Of a stretch of 52,197 nt of DNA, positions 25,374 to 33,523 are shown in pieces. Source of the stretch: Pedosphaera parvula Ellin514. GTDB taxonomy: Bacteria > Verrucomicrobiota > Verrucomicrobiia > Limisphaerales > Pedosphaeraceae. The stretch lies in contig NZ_ABOX02000053.1 in NCBI RefSeq assembly GCF_000172555.1, positions 1 to 52,197 of the forward strand. Reading direction: 5' to 3'. The notes beneath the pieces are model-generated. The model saw nothing but the letters and a program-made list of their open reading frames with translations. It had not been told where the DNA came from and did not search any database. Every line of letters begins with the position of its first letter. Positions within the stretch are counted from its first letter, which is position 1. The position numbers and the translations under genes were made by a program.

Positions 25374-25403
25374 TGTCCTTAACGAACTGCTTCGTTCGTT
25401 GTA
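25374..25403 (+). promoter_or_regulatory. Putative ECF42-type promoter, copy 3
   Basis: TGTCC (25374-25378), 14 bases, then CGTTCGTTGTA (25393-25403), ending 36 bases before the SRPBCC start at 25440. It would drive the long run from 25440 to 28825. Confidence 0.75.
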
Positions 25404-25439
25404 GAAATAAAACAGAACTAAATCACAGATTCGAACATC

Positions 25440-25970
25440 ATGAACCCAGGAAAGAACAATCCAACAGAGAAGACAACCGAAAAGCCGTTCGTCCTTTCGC
25501 GCACCTTTAACGCGCCGCGTGAGCTGATGTGGAAAGCCTGGACGGAACGCGAACGCCTGATGCAATGGTTCGGACCAAAGGGCTTCACAATGCTCACTGC
25601 CAAATTGGACTTTCGGCCCGGCGGAACGTTTCACTACTGCCTGCAAGGTCCCGATGGCAACAAGCTGTGGGGCAAGTTCGTTTATCGCGAAATCGTCGCA
25701 CTGGAAAAAATTGTTTGGGTTAACTCCTTCTCTGATGAAGCCGGCGGCACCACCCGTCATCCCATGGCTGCCACCTGGCCGCTGGAAATGCTTTCGACCT
25801 GTACGCTCACTGAAAAAGATGGCAAGACCACGCTCACAATCGAGTGGCAACCGCTGAATGCGACGGAAGCTGAGCAGAAGACCTTCGACAGCGCACTCGA
25901 GGCCGGCGGCATGAATCAGGGTTGGAGCGGAACATTCGAGCAACTTGCTGCTTACGTGGAGAAACATTGA
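25440..25970 (+). CDS. SRPBCC / AHSA1-like protein
   Basis: A 176-residue START-like protein with 'LSRTFNAPRELMWKAWTERERLMQWFGPKGFT' and 'LDFRPGGTFHYCLQGPDGNKLWGKFVYREI', both diagnostic of the AHSA1 group. It ends 'GMNQGWSGTFEQLAAYVEKH'. It is a homolog of the ArsR-coupled protein at 23678, but its start region carries the ECF-type promoter rather than an ArsR operator. First gene of the long unit running to 28825. Confidence 0.9.
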   Translation: MNPGKNNPTEKTTEKPFVLSRTFNAPRELMWKAWTERERLMQWFGPKGFTMLTAKLDFRPGGTFHYCLQGPDGNKLWGKFVYREIVALEKIVWVNSFSDEAGGTTRHPMAATWPLEMLSTCTLTEKDGKTTLTIEWQPLNATEAEQKTFDSALEAGGMNQGWSGTFEQLAAYVEKH

Positions 25971-26009
25971 AAGCAGGACCTCAACACATTTGGTTGAAAG
26001 GTTAAATGA

Positions 26010-26486
26010 ATGCAAAAGATCACTCCATTTCTCTGGTTCGATAATGAGGCCGAAGAGGCTATGAAGTTTTATACTTCGATCTTCAAAAAGTCGAAGATTG
26101 TGAGCGTTACCAAATACGGCGAAGCCGGTCCTGGTCCAAAAGGGACAGTGATGTCGGCAATCTTCCAGCTAAACGGCCAGGAATTCTACGCACTCAACGG
26201 TGGACCGTCATTCAAGTTCTCGCCCGCCATCTCGTTCTTTGTGAAATGCGAGACGCAAAAGGAAATCGATTACTATTGGAAGAAGCTTTCAGCAGGTGGC
26301 GGTGAAACGCTGCAGTGCGGGTGGCTTAGAGATAAATTTGGCGTGTCCTGGCAGATCGTTCCTCCGATATTGATCGAACTGCTGGGCGACAAGGATCCCG
26401 TGAAATCGCAACGCGTGATGCAGGCCATGCTCAAAATGACAAAGCTTGACATTAAGAAGTTGAAAAAGGCATACCAGCAGAAATAA
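26010..26486 (+). CDS. VOC-family protein, PhnB-like
   Basis: A 158-residue protein with '[63 protein letters not shown]', the standard PhnB-like N-terminal module. '[30 protein letters not shown]' then follows as the C-terminal module. Proteins of this exact type are often annotated as 3-demethylubiquinone-9 3-methyltransferase, but they lack the methyltransferase fold. It lies 39 bp after the SRPBCC gene in the same transcription unit. Confidence 0.9.
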   Translation: MQKITPFLWFDNEAEEAMKFYTSIFKKSKIVSVTKYGEAGPGPKGTVMSAIFQLNGQEFYALNGGPSFKFSPAISFFVKCETQKEIDYYWKKLSAGGGETLQCGWLRDKFGVSWQIVPPILIELLGDKDPVKSQRVMQAMLKMTKLDIKKLKKAYQQK

Positions 26487-26500
26487 GCGACGTAACCTTT

Positions 26501-26908
26501 ATGCCCGCATTGAAGGCAAAGCCCACGACCATCGACGAGTATCTTTCAGCCTTGAGCGCTGACCAAAGAGGCGCGCTCGAGAAACTCCGCAAGATCATCA
26601 ACGCGGCAGCGCCTGAGGCGGAGGAGTGCATCAGCTATCAACTCCCTGCTTTTCGTCAAAACGGAATGCTCGTGGCCTTTGGCGCGACGGCGAATCATTG
26701 CGCCTTTTACCTTATGAGTTCCTCCACGGTCGCAACCTATCATGACGAACTCAAGGGCTTTGATATCAGCAAGGGCACAATCCGCTTTCAACCAGCCAAT
26801 CCGTTACCAGCCACTCTGGTGCGGAAGCTGGTAAAAGCTCGCATCGTGGAGAACGGCAGCTCGATAGAAACCACCACCATAGATAAATCAAATAGGAGAA
26901 AACCATGA
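26501..26908 (+). CDS. DUF1801 / YdhG-like protein
   Basis: A 135-residue cytoplasmic protein. '[64 protein letters not shown]' matches the DUF1801 family, which includes B. subtilis YdhG/Fra-like iron-chaperone homologs. The invariant 'ISY.LPAF' and 'H.AFY' blocks are present. Its stop overlaps the next start by 4 bases (ATGA), so the two products are translationally coupled. Iron binding is a family-level suggestion only. Confidence 0.88.
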   Translation: MPALKAKPTTIDEYLSALSADQRGALEKLRKIINAAAPEAEECISYQLPAFRQNGMLVAFGATANHCAFYLMSSSTVATYHDELKGFDISKGTIRFQPANPLPATLVRKLVKARIVENGSSIETTTIDKSNRRKP

Positions 26909-28065
26909 GTAAAGTCCGGGTATTGGTTGGCACGAAGAAAGGCGCATTCATCCTGACAGCGGATGGCAAGCGGCAGAATTGGGAAGTTAGCGGGCCGCAT
27001 TTCGCCGGTTGGGAGATGTATCACCTCAAAGGTTCGCCGGTTGATCCGAACCGCATTTATGCGTCGCAATCCAGCGGCTGGTTCGGCCAGATTATTCAGC
27101 AATCCAACGACGGCGGAAAAACCTGGGAGACTCCCGGTGGTGGGCCGACGACAACTCCTGAGGGCATGCCCCAGGGTGAGAGCAACAAGTTTGTTTACGA
27201 AGGCGAAGTGGGCACTCACAAGTGGTACGACGGCACGCAACACCCGTGGGAATTCAAACGCATCTGGCATCTCGAACCTTCCCTGACCGATCCGGACACG
27301 GTTTATGCAGGCGCAGAAGATGCCGCGATCTTCAAAACGGTGAACGGCGGCAAAACCTGGCAGGAGCTTTCGGGACTGCGTGCGACCAAGGGAAATCTCT
27401 GGCAACCCGGCGCAGGTGGCATGGCGGTGCATACCATCATTCTGGATCAAAAGAATCCAAATCGAATGTTCATTGCCATCTCAGCCGCTGGCGCGTTTCG
27501 CACCGATGATGCCGGCAAGACATGGAAGCCCATCAACCGCGGGTTGAAATCCAAATGGGAGCTTCCTGATCCCGATGCTGAAGTGGGACACTGTGTCCAT
27601 CGTATCGCCATGCATCCATCGCGCCCGGAGATTTTGTTCATGCAGAAACATTGGGACGTCATGCGCAGTGACAATGCCGGCGACATGTGGAGTGAGGTGA
27701 GCGGGAATCTTCCGTCGGACTTCGGCTTCCCTATCGATGTTCACGCGCATGAACCGAATACGATTTACGTCGTGCCGATCAAGAGTGATTCCGAACATTA
27801 TCCGCCGGACGGCAAATTGCGCGTCTACCGCAGTCGATCGGGTGGCAACGAATGGGAAGCGCTCACGAAGGGCCTTCCGCAAAAGGATTGCTACGTCAAT
27901 GTGCTGCGCGATGCCATGGCGGTGGATTCGCTCGACAAGTGCGGCATCTATTTTGGCACGACTGGCGGGCAGGTTTACGTTTCCGCAGATAGTGGCGACT
28001 CCTGGAATCCAATCGTTCGCGATCTGCCGGCGGTTTTGTCGGTCGAAGTCCAGACATTGCCATGA
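26905..28065 (+). CDS. BNR/Asp-box beta-propeller protein (sialidase-like fold)
   Basis: A 386-residue beta-propeller. Asp-box repeats (SxDxGxTW) are seen at 'SNDGGKTWE', 'VNGGKTWQ', 'DDAGKTWK', 'DNAGDMWS', 'RSGGNEWE' and 'ADSGDSWN', giving six or seven blades. There is no signal peptide, so it is probably cytoplasmic, unlike secreted sialidases. The Arg triad and Tyr/Glu pair of true sialidases are not evident, so the annotation 'exo-alpha-sialidase' would be doubtful. It overlaps both neighbours by ATGA, tying it tightly to the MoaD/ThiS-like gene downstream. Confidence 0.85.
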   Translation: MSKVRVLVGTKKGAFILTADGKRQNWEVSGPHFAGWEMYHLKGSPVDPNRIYASQSSGWFGQIIQQSNDGGKTWETPGGGPTTTPEGMPQGESNKFVYEGEVGTHKWYDGTQHPWEFKRIWHLEPSLTDPDTVYAGAEDAAIFKTVNGGKTWQELSGLRATKGNLWQPGAGGMAVHTIILDQKNPNRMFIAISAAGAFRTDDAGKTWKPINRGLKSKWELPDPDAEVGHCVHRIAMHPSRPEILFMQKHWDVMRSDNAGDMWSEVSGNLPSDFGFPIDVHAHEPNTIYVVPIKSDSEHYPPDGKLRVYRSRSGGNEWEALTKGLPQKDCYVNVLRDAMAVDSLDKCGIYFGTTGGQVYVSADSGDSWNPIVRDLPAVLSVEVQTLP

Positions 28066-28358
28066 TTCGAGTTGTGCTGCCATTTCATCTGCGCACGCTG
28101 GCGCGCGTTGACGGCGAGGTGCGGCTTGAGGTTGCGGATCCCATAACGTTGGGATCTGTCCTTGATGCGCTTGAATCACGATTTCCGGTCTTGCGCGGGA
28201 CCATTCGTGACCATGTCACATTGCAGCGCCGTCCATTCGTGCGCTTCTTCGCGTGCGAACAGGACCTCTCTCATGAACCGCCAAATGCGACGTTGCCGGA
28301 CGCCGTCATCACAGGTGCGGAGCCATTCCTGATCGTGGGCGCCATGGCGGGCGGCTAG
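28062..28358 (+). CDS. MoaD/ThiS-like ubiquitin-fold protein
   Basis: A 98-residue beta-grasp protein ending in Gly-Gly (MAGG). That is the C-terminal diglycine used by sulfur-carrier proteins MoaD and ThiS for adenylation and thiocarboxylate formation. The layout fits: an opening strand '[15 protein letters not shown]', '[16 protein letters not shown]' as the first helix, then '[13 protein letters not shown]' and '[16 protein letters not shown]'. No adenylating enzyme (MoeB/ThiF) is in the window. The ATGA overlap with the propeller gene suggests the two act together. What it modifies or donates sulfur to is unknown. Confidence 0.82.
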   Translation: MIRVVLPFHLRTLARVDGEVRLEVADPITLGSVLDALESRFPVLRGTIRDHVTLQRRPFVRFFACEQDLSHEPPNATLPDAVITGAEPFLIVGAMAGG

Positions 28359-28438
28359 GGTCGCCCGCCAAATGCAAATAACTTTTGTCCGTGTCGGTTC
28401 ACGCAGTTGTAATTCAAATCAAAGCAGATAGGCAAAAT

Positions 28439-28825
28439 ATGAAAATCGTAGTGATTATTGTCCGCGTCCTGATGGGATTAATGTTCCTGTTTGCATCCAT
28501 AGTGTTTCTCTTGAACCTCGTTCCACAACCTGAGTTAAAGGGTGGTGTTAAGACTTTCATGGAAGGCATCATGGCCACCCATTATTTGATGACCTTGATA
28601 AAGGTGACTGAACTTGTTTGCGGAATTGCTTTCATTGCTGGACGCTTCGTTCCGCTTGCCACGGTAGTGATCTTTCCCATTACCTTGAATATTCTCCTGA
28701 CCAACGCAACTCTCACCCCGGAAGGACTGCCTATCGCGATACCACTATTCCTGGCAAATTTATTCCTCGCATATGCCTGCCGGAAGAATTACGCGACATT
28801 GTTGGCTGCAAAACCAATGTCCTAA
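28439..28825 (+). CDS. DoxX-like membrane protein
   Basis: A 128-residue protein with four probable helices (about residues 3-22, 43-62, 66-86, 93-113). The ATG at 28439 is preferred; an upstream in-frame start would add 18 hydrophilic residues. It contains 'GVKTFMEGIMATHYLMTLIKVTEL' between helices one and two, a DoxX-like pattern. Its terminal codons contain the upstream half of promoter copy 4 (TGTCCTAA includes the stop). Confidence 0.75.
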   Translation: MKIVVIIVRVLMGLMFLFASIVFLLNLVPQPELKGGVKTFMEGIMATHYLMTLIKVTELVCGIAFIAGRFVPLATVVIFPITLNILLTNATLTPEGLPIAIPLFLANLFLAYACRKNYATLLAAKPMS

Positions 28826-28847
28826 GTCCGCCTCCTCGTTCGTCGTA
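28818..28847 (+). promoter_or_regulatory. Putative ECF42-type promoter, copy 4
   Basis: TGTCC (28818-28822), 14 bases, then CGTTCGTCGTA (28837-28847), ending 46 bases before the YCII start at 28894. The upstream half overlaps the stop of the DoxX-like gene. This copy precedes the unit encoding both YCII proteins and the sigma factor, so it would give autoregulation. Confidence 0.78.
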
Positions 28848-28893
28848 CCATTGAACGGACAGTAACATCAATGACCAAACGACAGACAAACAT

Positions 28894-29301
28894 ATGAGCA
28901 TACAAAAACCGAAAGCAGATTACATGTTGTTATTCCGGGGGCCGCATTGGGACAAAGGTCTTTCGCCGGAAGAGCTTCAACAAGTGATGAACCAAGTCAT
29001 GACATGGTTTGACGGATTGAAACAAAAAGGGATGTACAAAGCCGGCCAGCCGCTGGGTGCGGAAGGCAAGACTATTTCCGGGAAGAAAGTAAGGACGGTG
29101 TCGGACGGCCCTTTCGCGGAATCGAAGGAGGCGGTGGGCGGTTATCTGCTCCTTGAGGCAAACAGTCTGGAGGAAGTGGTGGCACTGGCAAAAGGATGGC
29201 CCACTCTGGATTATGGCGTGACCATCGAAGTCCGGCCTGTGCTGGAGGAATGTCCCATCTTCCAACGGGCCAAGGAAAAATTGCTGAAGGTGGCGGCTTG
29301 A
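28894..29301 (+). CDS. YCII-family (DGPF) protein 1
   Basis: A 135-residue ferredoxin-like-fold protein. It contains the DGPF motif ('TVSDGPFAESKEAVGGYLLLEA') that names this group, after 'ADYMLLFRGPHWDKGLSPEELQQVMNQVMTWFDGLKQKG'. DGPF proteins are the genomic hallmark of ECF42 sigma factors. Their biochemical role is unknown; YCII relatives are proposed to be hydrolase- or chlorophenol-related. It is about half identical to the downstream YCII protein, a tandem duplicate. It is transcribed from promoter copy 4. Confidence 0.92.
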   Translation: MSIQKPKADYMLLFRGPHWDKGLSPEELQQVMNQVMTWFDGLKQKGMYKAGQPLGAEGKTISGKKVRTVSDGPFAESKEAVGGYLLLEANSLEEVVALAKGWPTLDYGVTIEVRPVLEECPIFQRAKEKLLKVAA

Positions 29302-29333
29302 CAATATCACTAACACACTAACAATACTTATCT

Positions 29334-29759
29334 ATGAGCGAACTAACTCCTAAATCCGATTACATGTTGTTATTCCGCGGCACTAACTGGGGTGACAAAC
29401 TTTCCCCGGAACAGATTCAACAGGTGGCATCAGATTGGATGGCCTGGTTTCAACGGTTGACGCAGGAAGGAAAGGTTTCCTCCGGTCACCCGCTGATGAA
29501 TGAAGGCAAGGTAGTTTCCGGCAAGAAGGGCCGGACGGTGGCCGACGGTCCTTTCGCAGAGGCGAAAGAAGCGGTGGGTGGTTATTTTTACCTGCACGTG
29601 GATGGCATGGATGAAGCGCTGGAAATCGCCAGGCAATGTCCCGGTCTTGACTACGGCGCGATCGTCGAAGTGCGGCCAGTTGCCGAGAAGTGCATGATGC
29701 GTGAGCGCGCTTTGGAACTTGCCTCGGGTGCGGGACAGCTTGCCGGTGCGAATGCTTGA
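29334..29759 (+). CDS. YCII-family (DGPF) protein 2
   Basis: A 141-residue paralog of the preceding protein, with 'SDYMLLFRGTNWGDKLSPEQIQQVASDWMAWFQRL' and 'TVADGPFAEAKEAVGGYFYLHVDG'. It begins 32 bp after the first copy. Its stop lies just before the sigma-factor start, and an ATG at 29752 overlaps it, so the three genes form one unit. The C-terminal tail (ALELASGAGQLAGANA) is longer and more variable than in copy 1. Confidence 0.92.
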   Translation: MSELTPKSDYMLLFRGTNWGDKLSPEQIQQVASDWMAWFQRLTQEGKVSSGHPLMNEGKVVSGKKGRTVADGPFAEAKEAVGGYFYLHVDGMDEALEIARQCPGLDYGAIVEVRPVAEKCMMRERALELASGAGQLAGANA

Positions 29760-29763
29760 GCGC

Positions 29764-31074
29764 ATGAGTCAGACTGCTGACATCACAACTCCGCCGCCAA
29801 CCGGTGACATTTCCCGGTTGGCGGATCATCTCTTCCGTCACGAGGCGGGAAAGTTGGTGTCCGTGCTCACGGGCATCTTCGGCTTCGAGCGGTTGCAGTT
29901 GGCGGAGGACGTGGTGCAGGAAGCTTTGATCCGGGCGTTACAGACCTGGCCTTATTATGGCATTCCCAGGAACCCTGCCGCATGGTTGACGCAAACGGCG
30001 AAGAATTTGGCGCTGGATGTCATCCGACGGGAAAAGCTCTTTCTCGAGAAGCAATCGCAAATCACGACGTTCATGGAGCAATGGTCGGCTGAACCTTCTG
30101 CAGGGGATGCGGCATTGCTGGACAATGAAATCAAGGATGACGGCTTGCGAATGATGTTCGTCTGCTGTCATCCGTTGGTTCCGGCAGACGATCAGGTCGC
30201 CCTTACGTTGAAAACATTGTGCGGGTTCAGCCCGTTGGAAATTGCCAAAGCGTTTCTGACGACGGAAGCGGCGATTGCCAAGCGGTTGACGCGGGCGAAG
30301 CAAAAGATTCGCGATGCCCGGATCCCTTTTGAAATACCAACAGGCGAAGAGTTGACGCGGCGGTTGGATAATGTGTTGCAATCGCTCTACTTGCTTTTTA
30401 ATGAAGGATACAAGGCCTCGAGCGGCGAAAAACTGGTGCGGGAAGAAGTTTGTTACGAGGCGATCCGGCTGACGGTTTTGCTGGCGGAACATGCGGCGGG
30501 TAATCAGCCGAAGACGCATGCATTGCTGGCGTTGATGTTGTTGAACAGTGCGCGCAATCCGACACGGCTGGATGGACAGGGCAATTTGTTGCGCTTGAAA
30601 GAGCAGGACCGGACGCGTTGGGATCAACGGATGATTGCACTCGGCATGTTTCACCTCGCGCAATCGGCTGCGGGTGAGGAGATCACCGAGTATCATCTGC
30701 AGGCCGGCATTGCGGCCTGTCACTGTGCGGCAAAGGATTATGCATCCACGGATTGGCGGCAAATCCTGGCGCTATATGATCAACTGATGGAGTTCGATCA
30801 TTCGCCGGTCATCGCTCTCAATCGCGCGGTCGTGGTGGCAAACATTCACGGGCCGGGCGCGGGTGTGGAAGCGGTTGAAGCGATTCAGAACCAGGAAAAA
30901 CTGGATTCGTATTACCTGCTCTATGCTGTGCTGGGCGAATTCGAATCACAGTTGAATGATCCGCTGGCTGCGGCCGGATATTTCCGGAAGTCGCTGCAAC
31001 TGGCGGAGACCAAGTCGGAGCAGCAGTTTCTTTCCAAGAGATTTCGCGATTGCGAGGAGCAGATTCCGGCTTGA
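29764..31074 (+). CDS. ECF42-type RNA polymerase sigma factor with C-terminal TPR-like domain
   Basis: A 436-residue sigma factor, against about 180 for ordinary ECFs. Region 2 spans about residues 18-95 ('LQLAEDVVQEALIRALQTWP', 'AWLTQTAKNLALDVIRRE') and region 4 about 125-185 ('LCGFSPLEIAKAFLTTEAAIAKRLTRAKQKIR'). The long C-terminal extension opens with 'YLLFNEGY' (residues 209-216) and contains TPR-like helices, as in the ECF42 group. No anti-sigma factor gene is adjacent, which is also usual for ECF42. Starts at 29752 or 29764 are both possible. Promoter copy 4 upstream suggests positive autoregulation. Confidence 0.93.
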   Translation: MSQTADITTPPPTGDISRLADHLFRHEAGKLVSVLTGIFGFERLQLAEDVVQEALIRALQTWPYYGIPRNPAAWLTQTAKNLALDVIRREKLFLEKQSQITTFMEQWSAEPSAGDAALLDNEIKDDGLRMMFVCCHPLVPADDQVALTLKTLCGFSPLEIAKAFLTTEAAIAKRLTRAKQKIRDARIPFEIPTGEELTRRLDNVLQSLYLLFNEGYKASSGEKLVREEVCYEAIRLTVLLAEHAAGNQPKTHALLALMLLNSARNPTRLDGQGNLLRLKEQDRTRWDQRMIALGMFHLAQSAAGEEITEYHLQAGIAACHCAAKDYASTDWRQILALYDQLMEFDHSPVIALNRAVVVANIHGPGAGVEAVEAIQNQEKLDSYYLLYAVLGEFESQLNDPLAAAGYFRKSLQLAETKSEQQFLSKRFRDCEEQIPA

Positions 31075-31537
31075 GCCGGAAAATTGCAGTTCAACCACGA
31101 ATCCACACCAATGAAGATGCGGCTTACTGATTAGCCGCTGCACGGGCATTTTCCCGGGGTTTACAGGACGAATTTATTCCTTAAGTTAGTATATGGTTCC
31201 AAAGGACGGACGACTATATCAACGTGTAAATGCGTGCGGTCCTTGGCTTATATATACCGAATGCCAAAATTAATTTCCGGAATGGGAAAAAAAACCGGGT
31301 AAAGAGAGGCGATAAGCCTGATGAAAGTGGAGATTGAAAAAGCCATGGCCTTGGGGAGGGGGAACTTCGTTAGTCATTGGGTACAGGGTGCTTTTGATTT
31401 GAGGCGGCGTTGTCGGCCTGGTCGCTATCTAGGGATAGCGCCTGCGGCCTCCGCCTTGCCTCAAACCAAAATCCCTCCTGCCATCCGGAAATTTCTTTCG
31501 GCATTCGGTATAGGTTCCTGAATTTAAGGGATGAAAT
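31075..31537. other. Intergenic region with an inverted-repeat element
   Basis: No gene is supported. It holds a large imperfect inverted repeat (31398-31465, listed separately) and an A+T-rich stretch (31150-31300) that may contain the adenylate kinase promoter. A 66-codon open frame at 31321 runs through the repeat and looks spurious. Confidence 0.45.
31398..31465. repeat. Intergenic inverted-repeat (hairpin) element
   Basis: Outer arms TTTGAGGCGGCG (31398-31409) and CGCCTTGCCTCAAA (31452-31465) pair with a 2-base bulge. A perfect inner stem CGCTATC-TAGG-GATAGCG spans 31423-31440. The whole resembles a dispersed hairpin repeat. It is the only copy in this window. Confidence 0.65.
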
Positions 31538-32233
31538 ATGAATGAGAGCAAGTGTGCAGCCGTGCTACTGGGGCCGCCTGGAGGTGGGAAAACAACGTTG
31601 GCTCGAACGCTGGCGGCACGAAATCGCATCACCGTTGTGGAAGTCGGCAATCTGCTTGCGAGTGAGGTTCGGCTCGACACGCCGCTGGGCCGACAAATCA
31701 AACCGTATCAGGCGGCAGGAGAACTGGTGCCGGTGGAAATTGTCCGGCAGGTTGTTTCCAGGAAATTGGAAAAAGTTCAGGGCGATCTGGTCTTGTTTGA
31801 TGGGTTCCCGCGCTCCGTTGCACAAATCGATATCTTGTTTCAATTGCTTAAAGATCTGCATCTGCAACTCTGCGCGGTTATCGTGTTGAAACTGGATTCG
31901 CAGACCTCAGTAAACCGGCTCAGTGGTCGACGCATCTGTTCCCAATGCGGCACGCTTCACAATGTTTATACTGAGTCGGGGCTGCAGGAGGAAAGTTGTG
32001 ACTCATGCGGAGGGAAGCTGATTCAACGGCAGGATGATCGACCGGAAATCGTGCGGGAGCGATTTGCAAGCTATGAACGCGAAACGATGCCGGTGGTTGA
32101 ATTCTTCAAAAGGGAAATGCGAGACCTAACCTGGGAGCAACAGGCAGCGTTACCTCCGGAGGAAGTGGCGGAGCGCGTCTGGCATCGGTTGGAGGAGAAT
32201 GTTCCGAGTCTTGGCAGAGAACAAGACAAGTGA
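31538..32233 (+). CDS. Adenylate kinase family nucleoside monophosphate kinase
   Basis: A 231-residue kinase. The P-loop is GPPGGGKT (residues 12-19). 'LVLFDGFPRSVAQ' (about 85-95) is the adenylate kinase family DGFPR signature. A zinc-binding LID follows, with C134, C137, C154 and C157 and 'RQDDRPEIVRERFASYE' after it, as in long-form bacterial enzymes. The N-terminal AMP-binding part is divergent: the usual 'GDMLR' is replaced by 'VGNLLASEVRLDTPLG'. It could therefore be a second, accessory enzyme rather than the housekeeping Adk. No ribosomal-protein neighbours, which usually flank adk, are present. Confidence 0.85.
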   Translation: MNESKCAAVLLGPPGGGKTTLARTLAARNRITVVEVGNLLASEVRLDTPLGRQIKPYQAAGELVPVEIVRQVVSRKLEKVQGDLVLFDGFPRSVAQIDILFQLLKDLHLQLCAVIVLKLDSQTSVNRLSGRRICSQCGTLHNVYTESGLQEESCDSCGGKLIQRQDDRPEIVRERFASYERETMPVVEFFKREMRDLTWEQQAALPPEEVAERVWHRLEENVPSLGREQDK

Positions 32234-32281
32234 TCTTTTAACCGATCAAACCATTTAGAGGCATCATGACAGTTCGCTTGA

Positions 32282-32593
32282 TCAATCTGGTATATGTCCA
32301 AGTCTCTGCGCATCTGGTTCAACTCCGATAATGACATCATTGCGAACAATCACGCGCAAGAACGCATCCTTCCCACAATGCACACACTCCATGTAACCCT
32401 CACAATTAACCGTGCCGTGTTCTGGTCTGCCGCCGTTTTGTGGTTGCTTGCCAGGTTGCCACGGGTAACGGTCTCCGATCTGCAGGTCCGCCATTTCGGC
32501 AGTGTAACCGAAATGACAATCGATCGTGGCATCGACTGCGACACCGCATCTTGGACAGATCAGTGAAGTATGGAGAATGTTGTAGGTGCTCAT
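32282..32593 (-). CDS. Small zinc-ribbon protein of unknown function
   Basis: A 103-residue protein starting at the ATG 32593 (MSTYNILHTSLICPRCG). It carries two cysteine pairs, CPRC and CVHC, about 55 residues apart, flanking a 'HFGYTAEMADLQIGDRYPW' region with conserved-looking aromatic and acidic residues. This arrangement occurs in small orphan proteins found with polymorphic-toxin immunity genes, but no named family is certain. Last gene of a minus-strand run starting near 34913. Confidence 0.65.
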   Translation of the reverse strand: MSTYNILHTSLICPRCGVAVDATIDCHFGYTAEMADLQIGDRYPWQPGKQPQNGGRPEHGTVNCEGYMECVHCGKDAFLRVIVRNDVIIGVEPDAQRLGHIPD

Positions 32594-32624
32594 GGTGCAG
32601 GAAATGTTCGCTCGACTAGTCCGG

Positions 32625-33059
32625 TCAAGCGCGCAGCGCACTGTCTGGTGGTATCTCAAGTGTCAAACAATAGTCTTTGTAGCCAATCTTTCGCCAGAAA
32701 GCGACTCCTCCTTGATTGGCGACCAACACATCCACGGTCAATCTCTTGCCCTTGGGCCAGACCTGAGAGCGGAGAATTTGCACAGCCTGAAGACCGAAGC
32801 CTTGTCGGCGACGATGGCGGACGACGAATAGTTGTCGGAGGTAAATTTGATCTGGCTGCTCGCTAAACAGAGAGTAAGCCACCACCTCTCCGCCATCCTC
32901 ATAGATTACTGCGCGGTATTCGCCTGAGAGCCAGCCTTGCATCCGTTGCTCCAGTTCGGGAACTGTCATCGGATTACGATGCCCTTCATCGCGAATCAAT
33001 TGATGATTCAGTTCTGCCAAAAGCGGACAATCTTCGGTGGTTGCGAACCGGAATTTCAT
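32625..33059 (-). CDS. GNAT-family N-acetyltransferase
   Basis: A 144-residue acetyltransferase. The acetyl-CoA pyrophosphate loop appears as 'LRQLFVVRHRRRQGFGLQAV' (R/Q-x-x-G-x-G/A). Strand 4 is 'EVVAYSLFSE', and the C-terminal 'VANQGGVAFWRKIGYKDYCLTLEI' is typical of the RimI-like group. The substrate is unknown. It sits 31 bp upstream of the zinc-ribbon gene in the same orientation. Confidence 0.9.
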   Translation of the reverse strand: MKFRFATTEDCPLLAELNHQLIRDEGHRNPMTVPELEQRMQGWLSGEYRAVIYEDGGEVVAYSLFSEQPDQIYLRQLFVVRHRRRQGFGLQAVQILRSQVWPKGKRLTVDVLVANQGGVAFWRKIGYKDYCLTLEIPPDSALRA

Positions 33060-33104
33060 GGTGATGAATTGTACATGCGCATCTGTACTGTGCGAGAATG
33101 CAAT

Positions 33105-33500
33105 TCAATGTTGTTTCTCAAGAACAACAATCGGTGATGTCAGGTTTCCCCTGCTCCATTCGGAGGCGAAGTAGCAGTAACTGTCGGGATAATTACCCAA
33201 AGCCGCTTTGGATTCTGGTGATGCCAAGTGCGGTTGCACTTCTCTTTTCCAAAAGTCGAAACATTCACTTATCGGAATCCAATGCAGAGAGGTTCCTACA
33301 TCCGCGACGACAAACTGTGCACCTCCGTTTCGCAGCAGATTTGTGATGTCTTTTGCGGAGAGCCAGCGTTCCCGGGCAGCGGCAACGAAACCGTCGTTGT
33401 TCCACAACTCCTGCAGTGGCAATTGCGTCGCGACTTTATTGGTAGCGTTCATGTAACCTACGATCTCAGTAGCTTGCTGATCAGAGGCCCGGTCGTGCAT
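33105..33500 (-). CDS. Hypothetical protein, small orphan
   Basis: A 131-residue protein from the ATG at 33500 (MHDRASDQQ). It contains 'WNNDGFVAAARERWLSAKDITNLLRNGGAQFVVADVGTSLHWIPISECFDFWKREVQPHL', an alpha/beta arrangement with several conserved-looking Trp and Asp residues. I recognise the general type from other bacterial hypothetical proteins but know no function. It has no signal peptide or membrane segment. It is separated by 23 bp from the next upstream gene in a minus-strand run. Confidence 0.6.
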   Translation of the reverse strand: MHDRASDQQATEIVGYMNATNKVATQLPLQELWNNDGFVAAARERWLSAKDITNLLRNGGAQFVVADVGTSLHWIPISECFDFWKREVQPHLASPESKAALGNYPDSYCYFASEWSRGNLTSPIVVLEKQH

Positions 33501-33523
33501 AAACAACCAAGCCAATCAATGTG

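Noticed and set aside
25233-26015. Minus-strand frame opposite DoxX and SRPBCC
   Set aside because: It covers two well-supported plus-strand genes and has no recognisable domain.
28387-28412. Possible fifth copy of the cluster promoter (TGTCC...GTTGTA) before the second DoxX-like gene
   Set aside because: The spacing to GTTGTA is four bases shorter than in the other copies and CGTTCG is not present, so it fails the invariant pattern.
29938-30762. Minus-strand open frame of 274 codons inside the ECF42 sigma gene
   Set aside because: It lies wholly inside the sigma gene and has a low-complexity Arg/Gln-rich composition, so it is a shadow.
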